The notes beneath the pieces are model-generated. The model made no database searches. It saw nothing but the letters and a program-made list of their open reading frames with translations, and had not been told where the DNA came from. Positions 14,155 through 24,436 of a stretch of 64,000 nt of DNA are shown in pieces. The stretch is from contig OZ244872.1 of the NCBI GenBank assembly GCA_965221215.1, forward strand, positions 1,860,001 to 1,924,000, given 5' to 3'. Source of the DNA: Aldehydirespirator sp965221215 (GTDB taxonomy: Bacteria > Actinomycetota > Acidimicrobiia > Acidimicrobiales > Aldehydirespiratoraceae). Numbering within the stretch: position 1 is the first letter of the stretch; each line of letters starts with the position of its first letter. A program made the translations under genes and the position numbers.

Positions 14155-16949
14155 AACAGGGCCTGCTGGGACGGGCCGGCAGCCGCGGCTGCGCCGGTGC
14201 GCAGGTTGGGCCAGGCGGTGATGAGGCCGTTGTAGGCGCCGGCCTCGGCGGCCCAGCCGCGGTCGTTGGCCTTCTGGTACAGCAGGTAGGCAAGCTGACG
14301 AGCCCGATCACCGTTGCCGCCGAGGATGTGCAGGAGTTCGGCCGCCTCAGACTCCGAGCGCTCCAGCCCGGCGGCCAGGTGTTGGGTGGCCTCCCACACG
14401 GTGAACCGGTCGTCATGCACCGGCGACCAGTCGGGATCGAGTTCGCTGCGCTCGTACAGGCGGAACTTGCCGGCCCGGGCCTCGCCGATACCAGATTCCT
14501 CGATGCCGGCCAGGGAGGTGTTCTTGGCTCGGGCCACGCTGTCAGCGTCACCTGAGGGACCGGAGTCGTAGCCATGCTCGGCGAACCAAGTGAGTGCGAA
14601 GCGTGTGTCGGCATCGAGTTCGGCTTCCTCGCCGTCGAGCACTTCACCAAGCACATCGTTGATGATGGCCAGCGCGGCCGACACCGGCATCGACGACCCA
14701 TCGGCCTCCACCACCCGGGCATACCGGGAGAACACCTTGATGCCCGGCCCGATGGTGGACTGTGCCATATCCACCGGAGCAATATTGCCCGACTGCAACA
14801 TCCGCACCGCCTCAGGAAGCTCCTGCCGCAACGCGGCAATGAACTCACCACGCGTAGCTAGAACCGCCGAATCAGGCCGTGGTCGGCAGGCAAGCACGAT
14901 CGAGGACGCGAGAGCGTTGGTGCCTCTGGCGAGAATTCGGCCAGGTGACTCGGTACGCATCGGCCACGTAGCGCAGACCTGCAATCCTGCACCGAAGACA
15001 GCCTGCAAGAACGTGTCCCAACCCGTCGTACGAACCTCTCCATCCTTGGATTCGGTCGCCTTGTACGCGTAGTAGATCGTCGCGGGGACATCTGGTGGCT
15101 GATTCTGCGCAACTTGAGCCATGAACTCCGCCATGCCGGACTCGAAGTGTCGCTCGGCTTCCTCCTTTGAGCCTGCCCGGTGGGTATTCGCAATGAGTTC
15201 TTCAGCTTTGGGAGTCAGCAGTGTCGAGCACTCGTCAGGCCACACGTCCGACAGGTTCCTTCGCAGCCAGACGTAGAAGAAATCCGACAAATCGGCGTAG
15301 GAAATGTTGTCATAGTACGGAGGATCAGTCGCGACGACGCCGCCCGCGGATTCTCGAACGCGCGCACGAGCATCCCGCTGGACAGCTACACCTTGGCGAT
15401 CTTGAGAGCCAGCACATGATGGCAGTTCTGCAATGACCCGCTGAACCTTAGAAAGACAGAGTTCCCAGCTGCCTCCTCGTCCTGAGAAGGGACTTGCTTC
15501 CGCGAAGTCCCATGTCATAGGAATCGCCTGGCGGGCGAACACTTCACGGAAGGCCCCTCGATCATTCATCCATGTGACGACGTTCGACCAGAGATTCGTG
15601 CACTTGTCGATGGTGAACGCCAAGTACGTCACGATTGCATCTGCGTACGCATCGGCACCGCGGCCGCCCTCAAACAATCTCATTCCGTTCGTTGCCAAGC
15701 CAGCAGCCTGCGCATGGGATCGTGCCGACATCTTAACCTGGTGAAGAAGACTTGAGAATTCAGTTAGCGCAGTTAGCTGCCGGGGCGTAAACAGCTTCCA
15801 CCATTCGTCTAGTCCGTAGATGGTAATCCAGATATTGCGAGGATCAAGCGCCACGTCGCTGGTAGGAATCCGGGAAGGCAGACCAGCATCTGCGGCCTCG
15901 ATGTCTTCGTTTGAGGCAGCGCGATACACCTTGCCGTTCGAACTCTCTAGAATGACTGCCATCAACTGATGACGCATGCGCCCAGCAAGGCTCTCCGATT
16001 TGATGTAGCTCCCGGGAATGGCGGCACCCGTCGCAATGCAGGTGCCCTTGCCCCTGTCCACCGTTCTACCGTGGGACGGCTCACCGCCTTCCCGAATCTC
16101 ATAGCTAATCGTCATAGCGTCGCGGTCGATGATCGGCGCGATCCAGACCTTGGGCTTGCCGGGCCGTTTGGCGAGCGTCCACGACGCCACTAGCGGCACA
16201 TGGCCCGACCAGCTCGGGTCCGGCGACTCCACGGTGCGGGCCCAGATCCAGGCGATAGGCGTGAGTTGCTCTCCGTTGGGGCCGGTGGCATCGGGGTACA
16301 GGTGCCCGATGCGCTTGTAGGCCTCATTGCGCATCCACTGTCCATACGCCTCGATGTCGGCAGCGAGTCCCTGGGCCCGCTCCCAGGTGGTGAGGGTCTT
16401 GTCGATGTCGGGATGGACCGGTGGCAGCCCAGCGAAGCGGGGCGGGATCTCAATCGTTGCCTTGTTGATCAGCACCGCCACCGGGTTCAGGTCCCCGGCG
16501 AGCGCAGTGAGTCCGAGTCGCTGCGCCTCCAGCGGTATGGCCCCTCCCCCGGCGAAAGGATCCAAGATCGGCGGAGGCCCATCGGGGAAGCACCGGTCGA
16601 TTTCGGCCCGGGCCTCAGCCAGCACGTCAGCGTTGTTCGAGTTCTCCCACTTGACCAGCCGCTCCAGGATCCCAAACAGCCGCTGCCGCTCAGCATCCAT
16701 CTTCTGCTCACGCTCTGCCTTCTGCTCTTCAGTCTCGTCATCGGGGGTCACGAACTCGTCATAGCCCGAGGGATCATCCACCAGCGATGCCCAGATCACC
16801 GCCCGAGCCGCTGCCAGCGGCCGCCGAGCCCACCACAGATGCAGCGTCGACGGATGCCCATGCCGAATCGACTTCTCCCGCGCCGCCTCAGCATTGATCG
16901 CCGCCAACGGCAAAGCCACCTCGATCAACTTCGGCTTGTAGTCTTTCAC
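14151..16949 (-). CDS. DUF1156 family DNA methyltransferase
   Basis: 932 residues. It opens with the typical DUF1156 start (KLIEVALPLAAINAEAAREK, HPSTLHLWWARRPLAAARA). An AdoMet-binding motif PFAGGGAIP follows D130, and the amino-methyltransferase motif IV DPPYYDN lies at 542-548. The long region between them is family-typical. The product should methylate an exocyclic amino group (N6-adenine or N4-cytosine). DUF1156 methylases occur with DUF499 ATPases and large helicases in predicted defence islands, as here. It is divergent from the orphan at 17005, with 55 bp between starts, and precedes a 4-bp-overlapping small gene. The central part (15.2-16.0 kb) looks more AT-rich than the ends. Confidence 0.88.
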   Translation of the reverse strand: MKDYKPKLIEVALPLAAINAEAAREKSIRHGHPSTLHLWWARRPLAAARAVIWASLVDDPSGYDEFVTPDDETEEQKAEREQKMDAERQRLFGILERLVKWENSNNADVLAEARAEIDRCFPDGPPPILDPFAGGGAIPLEAQRLGLTALAGDLNPVAVLINKATIEIPPRFAGLPPVHPDIDKTLTTWERAQGLAADIEAYGQWMRNEAYKRIGHLYPDATGPNGEQLTPIAWIWARTVESPDPSWSGHVPLVASWTLAKRPGKPKVWIAPIIDRDAMTISYEIREGGEPSHGRTVDRGKGTCIATGAAIPGSYIKSESLAGRMRHQLMAVILESSNGKVYRAASNEDIEAADAGLPSRIPTSDVALDPRNIWITIYGLDEWWKLFTPRQLTALTEFSSLLHQVKMSARSHAQAAGLATNGMRLFEGGRGADAYADAIVTYLAFTIDKCTNLWSNVVTWMNDRGAFREVFARQAIPMTWDFAEASPFSGRGGSWELCLSKVQRVIAELPSCAGSQDRQGVAVQRDARARVRESAGGVVATDPPYYDNISYADLSDFFYVWLRRNLSDVWPDECSTLLTPKAEELIANTHRAGSKEEAERHFESGMAEFMAQVAQNQPPDVPATIYYAYKATESKDGEVRTTGWDTFLQAVFGAGLQVCATWPMRTESPGRILARGTNALASSIVLACRPRPDSAVLATRGEFIAALRQELPEAVRMLQSGNIAPVDMAQSTIGPGIKVFSRYARVVEADGSSMPVSAALAIINDVLGEVLDGEEAELDADTRFALTWFAEHGYDSGPSGDADSVARAKNTSLAGIEESGIGEARAGKFRLYERSELDPDWSPVHDDRFTVWEATQHLAAGLERSESEAAELLHILGGNGDRARQLAYLLYQKANDRGWAAEAGAYNGLITAWPNLRTGAAAAAGPSQQALL

Positions 16950-17004
16950 GGATGGTCACGGTACCTGGTACTGACCCGACGGATGCAGATACGGAGGTCC
17001 GCTC

Positions 17005-18150
17005 ATGGCGAACGCTACTCCCCGGGACGCACGTGCCGGATTCGCGATCTACCGTCAGAGGGATGGAGCCATCGAGCTTGATGCCATCAATTCTCGACTA
17101 GAAGAATCCGGTTACGGTCGAATCGCGCAACGCACCCTCACTCACTATCGCAATCTTGTGAAGGCCGGATTCAATCGATACATTTCAATCAACCGCTTCG
17201 ATGTCGCTCGAGCCTCCCGACCCTATGAGAACATGTCCACATTGAGCCGGTATCGATACCACGCTGTCGGCCAAGAGATCATTGTAATCTTCTCGAAGAA
17301 CAGCGAGATACTTGAAGTCCAAGGCCAAATGATCGAGTCGGGCGATGTGGGTGCAGTTCTGACGTTCTCCAACGAGGAGTCTCTTCAAAAACTACGACAG
17401 TATACGCCCCGCCCTGGTGTGTACCTCACTCTACACAAGGTCAATTCACCCACTAGTATCAGCGCAACAGTCATCGAATGCGACCTTGAGAGCAGTCCAG
17501 TTCTTCTTGAAGTCGAGTACACAACGCTTGTCTCCCTAGCTGAGATCGAAGATTCGGTTCCATCGCACAGCGTCTTGGCAGAGTTCACGCTCATTTCTGG
17601 TACCGATGGCCTGGAGGCTATGGATGTCATCGGAAGACGCCTGCACAACTTCTTTGATCTTCTTGAAGGCATGCGCGCGCTGTTGAACGAAGCTGGCCGA
17701 TACTCGGGTGACGATATGTATGCCGCTCCTCCGGTGGTACACGAAATCCGAATTTCTTCACCGGCTGTTTTGCTTCTTCAAGTGTCACATGATCTCATTT
17801 CACTTGTGCCTTGGCCCTTGTTGATCGCGCTGTTTCCGGCGTGGCGCAAGACTTGGTACAAGGGAACTCGAGAGAAACGAGAAGCGAAGTTGGCAGATGT
17901 GGAGCGACAAAAGGCCGAGTTGGAACTGAAAGCAAGGAAGATGGAGACGAGCCTGCACTCTCAAATCGTTGAAAACATGCGTGCCCAAATGCCCGGAGCT
18001 AGTATTCCTGATTCTGTAATAGAACAGATCTGGCTTTCGGCTATTCTTCCATCCTATCGTGCGCTCTCGCGCTCCGACGTTCAAAAAATCATTGTCGAAC
18101 AAGATGACGAAACTGAAGTCTCCAAAGATGGCTCTGACGATGATGGTTGA
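17005..18150 (+). CDS. Unrecognised AT-rich island protein
   Basis: 381 residues on the plus strand inside an otherwise minus-strand block. Base composition is visibly near 50% GC, well below its neighbours, suggesting separate acquisition. Residues 1-75 look like a small helical domain (RTLTHYRNLVKAGFNRYI). The middle is beta-rich. A hydrophobic stretch around 275-290 (HDLISLVPWPLLIALFPAW) could associate with membrane, and 290-335 is strongly charged and likely coiled-coil (REKREAKLADVERQKAELEL). The tail is acidic. I do not know a family. Its position, divergent from the DUF1156 gene, suggests a defence effector, sensor or cargo gene; this is inference. Confidence 0.7.
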   Translation: MANATPRDARAGFAIYRQRDGAIELDAINSRLEESGYGRIAQRTLTHYRNLVKAGFNRYISINRFDVARASRPYENMSTLSRYRYHAVGQEIIVIFSKNSEILEVQGQMIESGDVGAVLTFSNEESLQKLRQYTPRPGVYLTLHKVNSPTSISATVIECDLESSPVLLEVEYTTLVSLAEIEDSVPSHSVLAEFTLISGTDGLEAMDVIGRRLHNFFDLLEGMRALLNEAGRYSGDDMYAAPPVVHEIRISSPAVLLLQVSHDLISLVPWPLLIALFPAWRKTWYKGTREKREAKLADVERQKAELELKARKMETSLHSQIVENMRAQMPGASIPDSVIEQIWLSAILPSYRALSRSDVQKIIVEQDDETEVSKDGSDDDG

Positions 18151-18168
18151 TGCTGCTGCGCGTGGTTG

Positions 18169-18525
18169 CTAACTTTCATCAGCAAATATTGGCCTGATCT
18201 GTAATTCAAACTTAAGCGATTCGTCGTCATGAACGGACTCGCGTACCGGTTCATCGGGATACACATCCACGGTTCGACCAGTCGCATCCATCCAGTCGAC
18301 GAGAGCGTCGGCCCAGCGGCCTTCCATAAGAGCGTCGCGGATTGCAGCAAGGTGGGTCCCTAGCTGCTTGGGTTCTGTGGAGGCAATCAACTCGAGGGCG
18401 ATTGTCTGGTTGAGGCCCTCCTCGTCCCGTGCGATGAAGACCTCCGGCTCTGTCCCATCTTCGTGGACGACAGCATAGAAGACCCGCTGTAGGCGACGCT
18501 CCCGGTCAACGGATTCATCGCTCAT
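18169..18525 (-). CDS. Small hypothetical protein downstream of the beta-class methylase
   Basis: 118 residues starting MSDESVDRERRL, 4 bp after the methylase stop, so in the same operon. It is acidic, with a predicted alpha/beta pattern (VFYAVVHEDGTEPEVFIARD; LKFELQIRPIFADE). No motif or signal is recognised. It is probably an accessory protein of the adjacent methylase. A longer frame extends upstream to 18639 but overlaps the methylase heavily and is unlikely. Confidence 0.6.
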   Translation of the reverse strand: MSDESVDRERRLQRVFYAVVHEDGTEPEVFIARDEEGLNQTIALELIASTEPKQLGTHLAAIRDALMEGRWADALVDWMDATGRTVDVYPDEPVRESVHDDESLKFELQIRPIFADES

Positions 18526-18529
18526 CGTC

Positions 18530-20062
18530 TCACGAGTCGCCTCGGGCGAAGCCAGCGAGCCTCGGGAGGTCGTCGGATGAGAGCATCCGGATGACGTCTC
18601 GCACCGGCTTGTCAGGTCCGATGAGCGTCTGGAGCGCACGGTGCCCGGCGCTGGTCGGCGCGGGCCGATCGGTGGTCAGAAGCACAATCGGAGTGTCCGG
18701 CTCGACCGAATGCAGCACGGCCGCCTTGCCGAGTGCTTTCCAGAGAGTGTCCGTGCGGCGCAACCCGGGACGTTGCGTGACACTGAATGCCCCTGACACA
18801 TCGAAGAACCACTTGCGACCAGACCGGTCTCGAGCCTCAAAGTTGACCTCGACGCCGCAGGGCTTCTTCACCTTCTCTCCAACAACCTCGAAGCCGCACT
18901 GGAGCAGCACCGCTTTGGCCATCACTTGGGCCTTGCGTCCCTCCCGCCCGGCCCTCGCCTGAAAGTCGCCCGGCACGCTGGAATCAGGACGGGTAGCGAC
19001 ATGCGGGGAACTGCCGTTCGACGAGGCCAACGACTCGACGAGGTCCAGGAAGAACTGGCGATCGCTCCTGCGTCTGGTCGACGGCGACGCGGTCACCGAC
19101 CAGCCCACCCCATCGGATCGCTCCTCAAGCCTTTGCCGCTCATCGGCGATACGCCGTTCGGCCAACTCGATGTAGGAGGCGTCGGTGTCGAAGCCGGCGT
19201 AGCGACGGCCGGTGCGGACGGCGGCGACTGCCGTCGTGCCAGCCCCGACGAAAGGGTCGAGGATCAGGTCGCCGCGGTAGGTGTAGAGCTCGATCAGCCG
19301 CTCGGGCAACTCCACGGGAAACGGCGCAGGATGCTCGACGCGCGTAGCCGAAGCCGGGGGTATTTCCCAGACGTCTGTCGTGGCCTCCATGAACTCATCG
19401 ACATAGGCGGAGCCATCCGAGGGCCAGCCTTTCTCGGCGCGCGCGGCGGGTGGCAGCGCCCGGTCGAAGCGGCCCTTGGACGCGATCACCACCCGCTCCG
19501 TGAGGTCTCGCAGCACAGGATTGCCGGGCTGTTGGAAGCTGCCCCACGCGCAGCTGCCAGTGGCGCCCTTGGCCTTCTGCCAGACCACCTCGCCTCGCAG
19601 CAGCAGTCGCAGGCGGTCCTGCAGTATCGCGATCACATCTGCGGACAGGGAGCGATATGGGCGCCGCCCCAGGTTGGCGATGTTCACTGCAATGCGCCCG
19701 CCAGGCTCAAGCTTCCGCACGCACTCCCTGAAGACGTCCTCCAGCATCTTGAGATAGTCGACGTAGCTGGCAGGAACGTGGCCGTGCCCCACGGCCTGCT
19801 CGTACTCCTTGCCCGCGTAATAGGGCGGCGAGGTCACGACGAGAGCAACCGAATCGTCCGCTACATCGCCACACGCGTCCATGTCACGGGCATCGCCCAC
19901 CCAGAGACAGTCAGCGCTCGCATGGGGCTTGATCTCATCATCGTCACAGATCTCTGGAACCGGGAACCGCTCGTAGAACGCCGAAGCGTCGTGAGCCTCC
20001 CGGCGGCTCACGCCGAAGCTCGACGTAGACGTGCCGCGCCTACGGCCGTTCGATGCACTCAC
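18530..20062 (-). CDS. Beta-class DNA methyltransferase with restriction-endonuclease-like C-terminal domain
   Basis: 510 residues. The catalytic motif TSPPYY (77-82) precedes the AdoMet motif DPFVGAGTT (269-277), the beta-class order of N4-cytosine or N6-adenine methylases. Residues about 330-510 form an extra domain. Its VEVNFEA (404-410) and KWFFDVSG (418-424) strands look like the core of a PD-(D/E)xK nuclease, but the usual E-x-K reads D421-V-S423. It could be a degenerate nuclease, a target-recognition module or a nuclease variant. The gene is followed by a small coupled gene and lies downstream of the interrupted helicase. Confidence 0.82.
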   Translation of the reverse strand: MSASNGRRRGTSTSSFGVSRREAHDASAFYERFPVPEICDDDEIKPHASADCLWVGDARDMDACGDVADDSVALVVTSPPYYAGKEYEQAVGHGHVPASYVDYLKMLEDVFRECVRKLEPGGRIAVNIANLGRRPYRSLSADVIAILQDRLRLLLRGEVVWQKAKGATGSCAWGSFQQPGNPVLRDLTERVVIASKGRFDRALPPAARAEKGWPSDGSAYVDEFMEATTDVWEIPPASATRVEHPAPFPVELPERLIELYTYRGDLILDPFVGAGTTAVAAVRTGRRYAGFDTDASYIELAERRIADERQRLEERSDGVGWSVTASPSTRRRSDRQFFLDLVESLASSNGSSPHVATRPDSSVPGDFQARAGREGRKAQVMAKAVLLQCGFEVVGEKVKKPCGVEVNFEARDRSGRKWFFDVSGAFSVTQRPGLRRTDTLWKALGKAAVLHSVEPDTPIVLLTTDRPAPTSAGHRALQTLIGPDKPVRDVIRMLSSDDLPRLAGFARGDS

Positions 20063-20349
20063 GGCCCGTCAGGCCTGCGGATGTTGCCCGCGTGGCTGTG
20101 CAGCATGATCGGGAAGCCGTTGAGAGTCACGGCAAGAAGCTACAGGTCCTATGCGACACCGACTCTGGAGCCGAGGATCCTCGCGGTAGGGAGGCTCGGC
20201 TCGCACATCAGGACTTTACCGCGTGTGAGGCTCAAATGCCAGTATTGTAATTTCGCTCGACGTAGCTCGGACCCACAGACCAGACACAGATGGACCGTGT
20301 CGAACAGTGCGTTTGATGCTACCTGACAGCCGAGACTGAGCCACGCAGA
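20063..20349. other. 287-bp gap upstream of the beta-class methylase
   Basis: This is the longest gap between complete minus-strand genes in the island. It is more AT-rich than its surroundings around 20230-20250 and probably holds the promoter for the methylase pair. I could not fix -35/-10 boxes, and I see no gene or hairpin. Confidence 0.4.
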
Positions 20350-22993
20350 TCAGGTCGGTGGGGTGGCGTAGGTGAGGAGGTCGGCGACGTTGAGGGGGAC
20401 GCTGGTCTGGGCCGGGTGCAGGGTCACGTTCTTGAACGGCTCGACCAGGTAGTGGACCTCGGGTTCGGCGTCGGGGTCTTCGGGGACGGAGACCACGGCC
20501 AGTCGCCAGCGTTCGCGGTTGTTTTGGGACTGGCCTACCTGGCGGCGGCTGACGCTGATCTGTTCGGTTTGGGGTAGGTGGCCTTTGACCTCGATGAAGT
20601 AGCACGCTCCGGTGGCGGGGTCGATGGACAGTACGTCGTAGCCGGGGTTGCCGTGGGCCTGTTCCTCGGGGACCCGGCCCAGTTTCTGTTCGGCCTTCAT
20701 CACTGCGGCTACGGCTCGGCGGTCGGTTTCGGCCTTCTTGGCGGGGTCGACGGAGATGACGGTTCGGCCGGCCAACTCGTCGAGCAGCCCTTGGGGCACT
20801 ACGACCGCGGCTGCAACGATGGTGGGCGGGCTGTTGTGGAGGTCGTCCTCTTGGGTCAGCTCCAGGCGTCGTCGGGCGAGGCGGGCCTGCAGTTCGTCGG
20901 CTCTGGCCCGGGCGCGGCCTGAGTTAATACGGGGTTTCTTGCCTGCTATCTCCTGGGCCTTGATCTCCTCGGTGCGCCGGTCCCAGTAGCGGATCTCGGA
21001 CTCCAGGCGCTCCCGCACTGCATTCCAGACCTTGGAGATCCGGGCGTGGGTGATGGCGGCGACCTCGTCGAAGTGCGGGCCGGCCAGGTGCTCGATGGCC
21101 CAGGACCGGGCCGTGTCCTCGGCGGTTCGGTCTGCCCATTCGAGGTCTAGCTGCCCGTCCAGGAGTGTCTGCTGGTCCTGGGTCAGGGGCGCGTAGTTGA
21201 GGTAGGGCTCATCGCCGGGGTCTCCGACATTGCCGGCGCGGTCGATCTCGACGTAGTGGAACCGGCGTGACACCACTTGGCGGGTGCCGTGGACCTCGCG
21301 TCCGTCGGTGATGGTGTGGTCCAGGTAGACGAGCAGACGTGGATCGGTTGACGGATCGCTGTCGTCTACCAGCACCGCGCCCTGCCGCAGGGTCGAGCCG
21401 AAGTCGGCCATGGCCTTGTTCACCACCGCCGCCAGCAGCGGCGTGCCAGGGGAGATCAGATCGGCCCGCATCGATGCGCCCGGTGGGCTATCGCTGGCGC
21501 GGTTCGGCTGGATGTGGGCCTTGTCGAAGGTCACCCGCTCGTAGCGGTCATGCACCGGCCCGAGGTCGGCCTCGGCGTGGGCCCGGACCGCGGCCGGCAC
21601 CCGGGTGATCTCGAAACGGCCGTGCTCGCGCCCTGCGATCCGTCCGCTGTAGAGGCGCAGGGCCTCGGTGAAGAACGACTCCACGAACCAGGGCTGCAAC
21701 CGGCGGGCCCGAGCGATCTCCATGTCGCGGCGGATCTTGTCGTTGGCGGCAGGATCGGCCAGCCCGGCCACCAGTGCCCGCTCGTCGAGCACACCCTGCA
21801 TCTGGCGCCCGATGTCATCGTCGATCACCTCGTCCATCCACTCGACATGGGCAGGATCCTCATCAGAGGCGATGGCCCGCATCAGCAGGTCGCGCAGCGA
21901 AATGTTGATCTGGGCGTCGCCCAGCACGTCGTACACCTGGTCGCCGTAGACGCCGCGCTGCTCCTCGATCTTGGCGAACAGCCTCTCGAACACCTTGCCC
22001 TCGCGGGTCTCGAACGCGACCAGGTTCCACAGATGGCACGGCCGATGCTGGCCGATGCGGTGCACCCGCCCGAAGCGCTGCTCGATGCGGTTGGGGTTCC
22101 AGGGCAGGTCGTAGTTGACCACCATGTTGGCTGCCTGAAGATTGACGCCCTCGCCGGCCGCGTCGGTGGCCACCAGCACCCGCGCCGTGGGATCGACCCG
22201 GAACCGGTCCTGGATGCCGCGGCGGTCGTGGCGCTTGATCCCGCCGTGGATCCTGACCACCGCCTCCGGCCGGCCCAGCTCGGACTCGATCCGCTCGGCG
22301 ACATAGTCGAGCGTGTCCTTGTGCTCGGAGAACACGATCAGCTTGCGGGCCGAATCTGAGCCGGCGCTCAAATCCAGACCAGAGTCGGACGAGTCCGAGA
22401 GAGCGCCCGTTGCGAAGCGGTCAGAGCGCAACAGGCCCCGCAGCTGGAGCCACTTGGTGTCGACGCCGCTGCGGCGCACGCCGTCGGCCAGCTTCACCAA
22501 CTCCTTGAGCTCCTCGACCTCGGCCTCCAGCTCTTCGGCGGTGCCGGCCGCGGTGGCCGCGTCGATCACGACGTCCTCCAGGTCCTCGCGCTCGGCATCG
22601 TCGTAGTCGTCGAAGTCAAAGTCCTCCAGATCAGCGATCTTCACGCCCTTCGGCAGATCGATCACTGGCACCGGACTGCCGGAAGCAGCCAGACGGCGCA
22701 ACTCCGCGGCCTGGTCGTTCAAGCGGTCCCGGCGGCGGCGCAGGGAGTGGTAGATGGCCGCGGGGGACGATGCCAGGCGGCGCTGGAGACCGGCCAGCGC
22801 GAAGCCGACAATGATCCCGCGGCTCTTGTCGCCCTCCTCGCTCATCCGCGCCGCCCGGTTCATGCCGTTGCGCACGTAGTCGGTGACTTCCTTGTACAAC
22901 TCGGCCTCGGACTCCGAGAGCTCGAAGTTGAGGCTGTGAGCGTGGCGCTGAGGGAACAGGCGCTTGCCCTCAAAGGTCCGCAGGTTCTCCTTG

Positions 22994-24436
22994 GGTGGCG
23001 TCTCATCGCCGGTGTAATAGCAGCAGGGGCGTAGGTTCCTTCGAGAACCTCAACTCAAGAAGGAGACCTACGCCCGTGCCTGCACGAGTATCGCCCACAG
23101 AAGCTGTCCGCGCCGAGATCGACGAGTTGTTCGGCTCGGGCCGCGACATCGCCGAGGTGCTCGAGGAGGTGATGCGCCTGTCGGCGCGGCTCGTGTTGCA
23201 GCAGGTCCTCGAGGACGAGGTCACCTCCTGGCTGGGCCGGGGCTGGAACTCCCGCGCCGGCGGCGGGCGGGCCGGGCAGCGCAACGGCTACGGCGAGGTG
23301 ACGGTCAAGACCACCGCGGGGCCCCTGGCGCTGAAGCGCCCGAAGCTGCGCAACACCACCGAGGCGTTCGCGTCGCAGTTGCTGGGCAAGGGCGTGGTGC
23401 GCAGCGAGCCGTTGGAGGCGCTGGTGATCTCGGCGTGGGTGCGGGGCCTGTCAGACCGCGACATCGAGGCCCTGTTGGCGGAGGCGCTGGGACCGGAGGC
23501 CGCCTTGTCGAGGTCCACCGCGTCGCGGATCTGCGCGCGGCTGCGCGACGAGTTCGACACGTTCCGCAGCTCAGACCTCTCCGATATCGAGCTGGATTAC
23601 CTGTTCGTTGACGGCAGCCACTTCAAGATGCACGGCGGGTCGCGCGCTGAGCCGGTGCTGGTCGCCTACGGCATCACCACCCTCGGGCGGCCGGTGCTGC
23701 TGGCCGTGGAGCCCGGCGGCGACGAGTCCTATGACGCCTGGGCCGGGTTCCTCGACGACCTCGCCGAACGGGGGCTGCGGTCCCCGCTGCTGGTCGTCTC
23801 AGACGGCGCGGCAGGCCTGATCGGCGCCGTCGAGCAGAAGATGCCGCAGTCGCTGCGCCAGCGGTGCCTCATCCACCGCGCCCGCAATGTCTTGGCCAAG
23901 GTCCCCGCCGGTCGCCGCGACGAACTCAAGGCCGCGTTCTGGGCGATCTTCGACCTCGACGACGACATCGAGCCCGGCCAGGAAGCGGTGAGCGCAGCAC
24001 AAGCCGGCATCGACGGCTTCGCCCGCCGCTACCAGCGCGAGTTCCCCGCCGCCGTGCGCTGCCTGCTCGCAGACCGCCAAGCGCTCACCGCGCACCTGCG
24101 GCTCCCCGCCGCACACTGGCGCAGGATCCGCCACACCAACCTGATCGAGCGCACCTTCGGCGAGACCCGCCGACGAGTCAAAGTCATCGGCCGGCTCCCC
24201 GGCGAAACGTCCTGCCTCACACTGGTCTGGGCCGTGCTCGACCGGGCCTCAAACGGCTGGCGAGGCCTCACCTACACCCCCGCCATCGCCCGAGCCCTCA
24301 CCGAGCTGCGCCACCAACTCCACCAACCCGCCCACACCAACACCGACCAGCCCGACCACACCGTCACACGCGCCGCCTAACATGACCACCGGAACCTGCG
24401 CCCCAACCGCTATTACACCCAATCTGGGACGCCACC
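22994..24436 (+). mobile_element. IS256-family insertion sequence, copy 2
   Basis: 1443 bp, same length and orientation as copy 1, with the same inverted-repeat ends (GGTGGCGTC...). It is flanked by the 8-bp duplication TCTCCTTG at 22986-22993 and 24437-24444. It lies inside the helicase gene, opposite to the direction of that gene. The near identity to copy 1 indicates recent transposition. Confidence 0.95.
23076..24380 (+). CDS. IS256-family transposase (copy 2)
   Basis: 434 residues with the same GTG start, AAGGAG ribosome-binding site, DDE residues (D179, D243, E358) and C-x2-H motif as copy 1. The coding differences seen are Ala to Thr at residue 378 and one synonymous change near the 3' end. 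It appears fully functional. Confidence 0.93.
   Translation: MPARVSPTEAVRAEIDELFGSGRDIAEVLEEVMRLSARLVLQQVLEDEVTSWLGRGWNSRAGGGRAGQRNGYGEVTVKTTAGPLALKRPKLRNTTEAFASQLLGKGVVRSEPLEALVISAWVRGLSDRDIEALLAEALGPEAALSRSTASRICARLRDEFDTFRSSDLSDIELDYLFVDGSHFKMHGGSRAEPVLVAYGITTLGRPVLLAVEPGGDESYDAWAGFLDDLAERGLRSPLLVVSDGAAGLIGAVEQKMPQSLRQRCLIHRARNVLAKVPAGRRDELKAAFWAIFDLDDDIEPGQEAVSAAQAGIDGFARRYQREFPAAVRCLLADRQALTAHLRLPAAHWRRIRHTNLIERTFGETRRRVKVIGRLPGETSCLTLVWAVLDRASNGWRGLTYTPAIARALTELRHQLHQPAHTNTDQPDHTVTRAA

Noticed and set aside
12047..24436. Composite transposon made by the two IS256 copies
   Set aside because: Each copy has its own distinct target duplication; a composite would show one duplication at the outer ends only.
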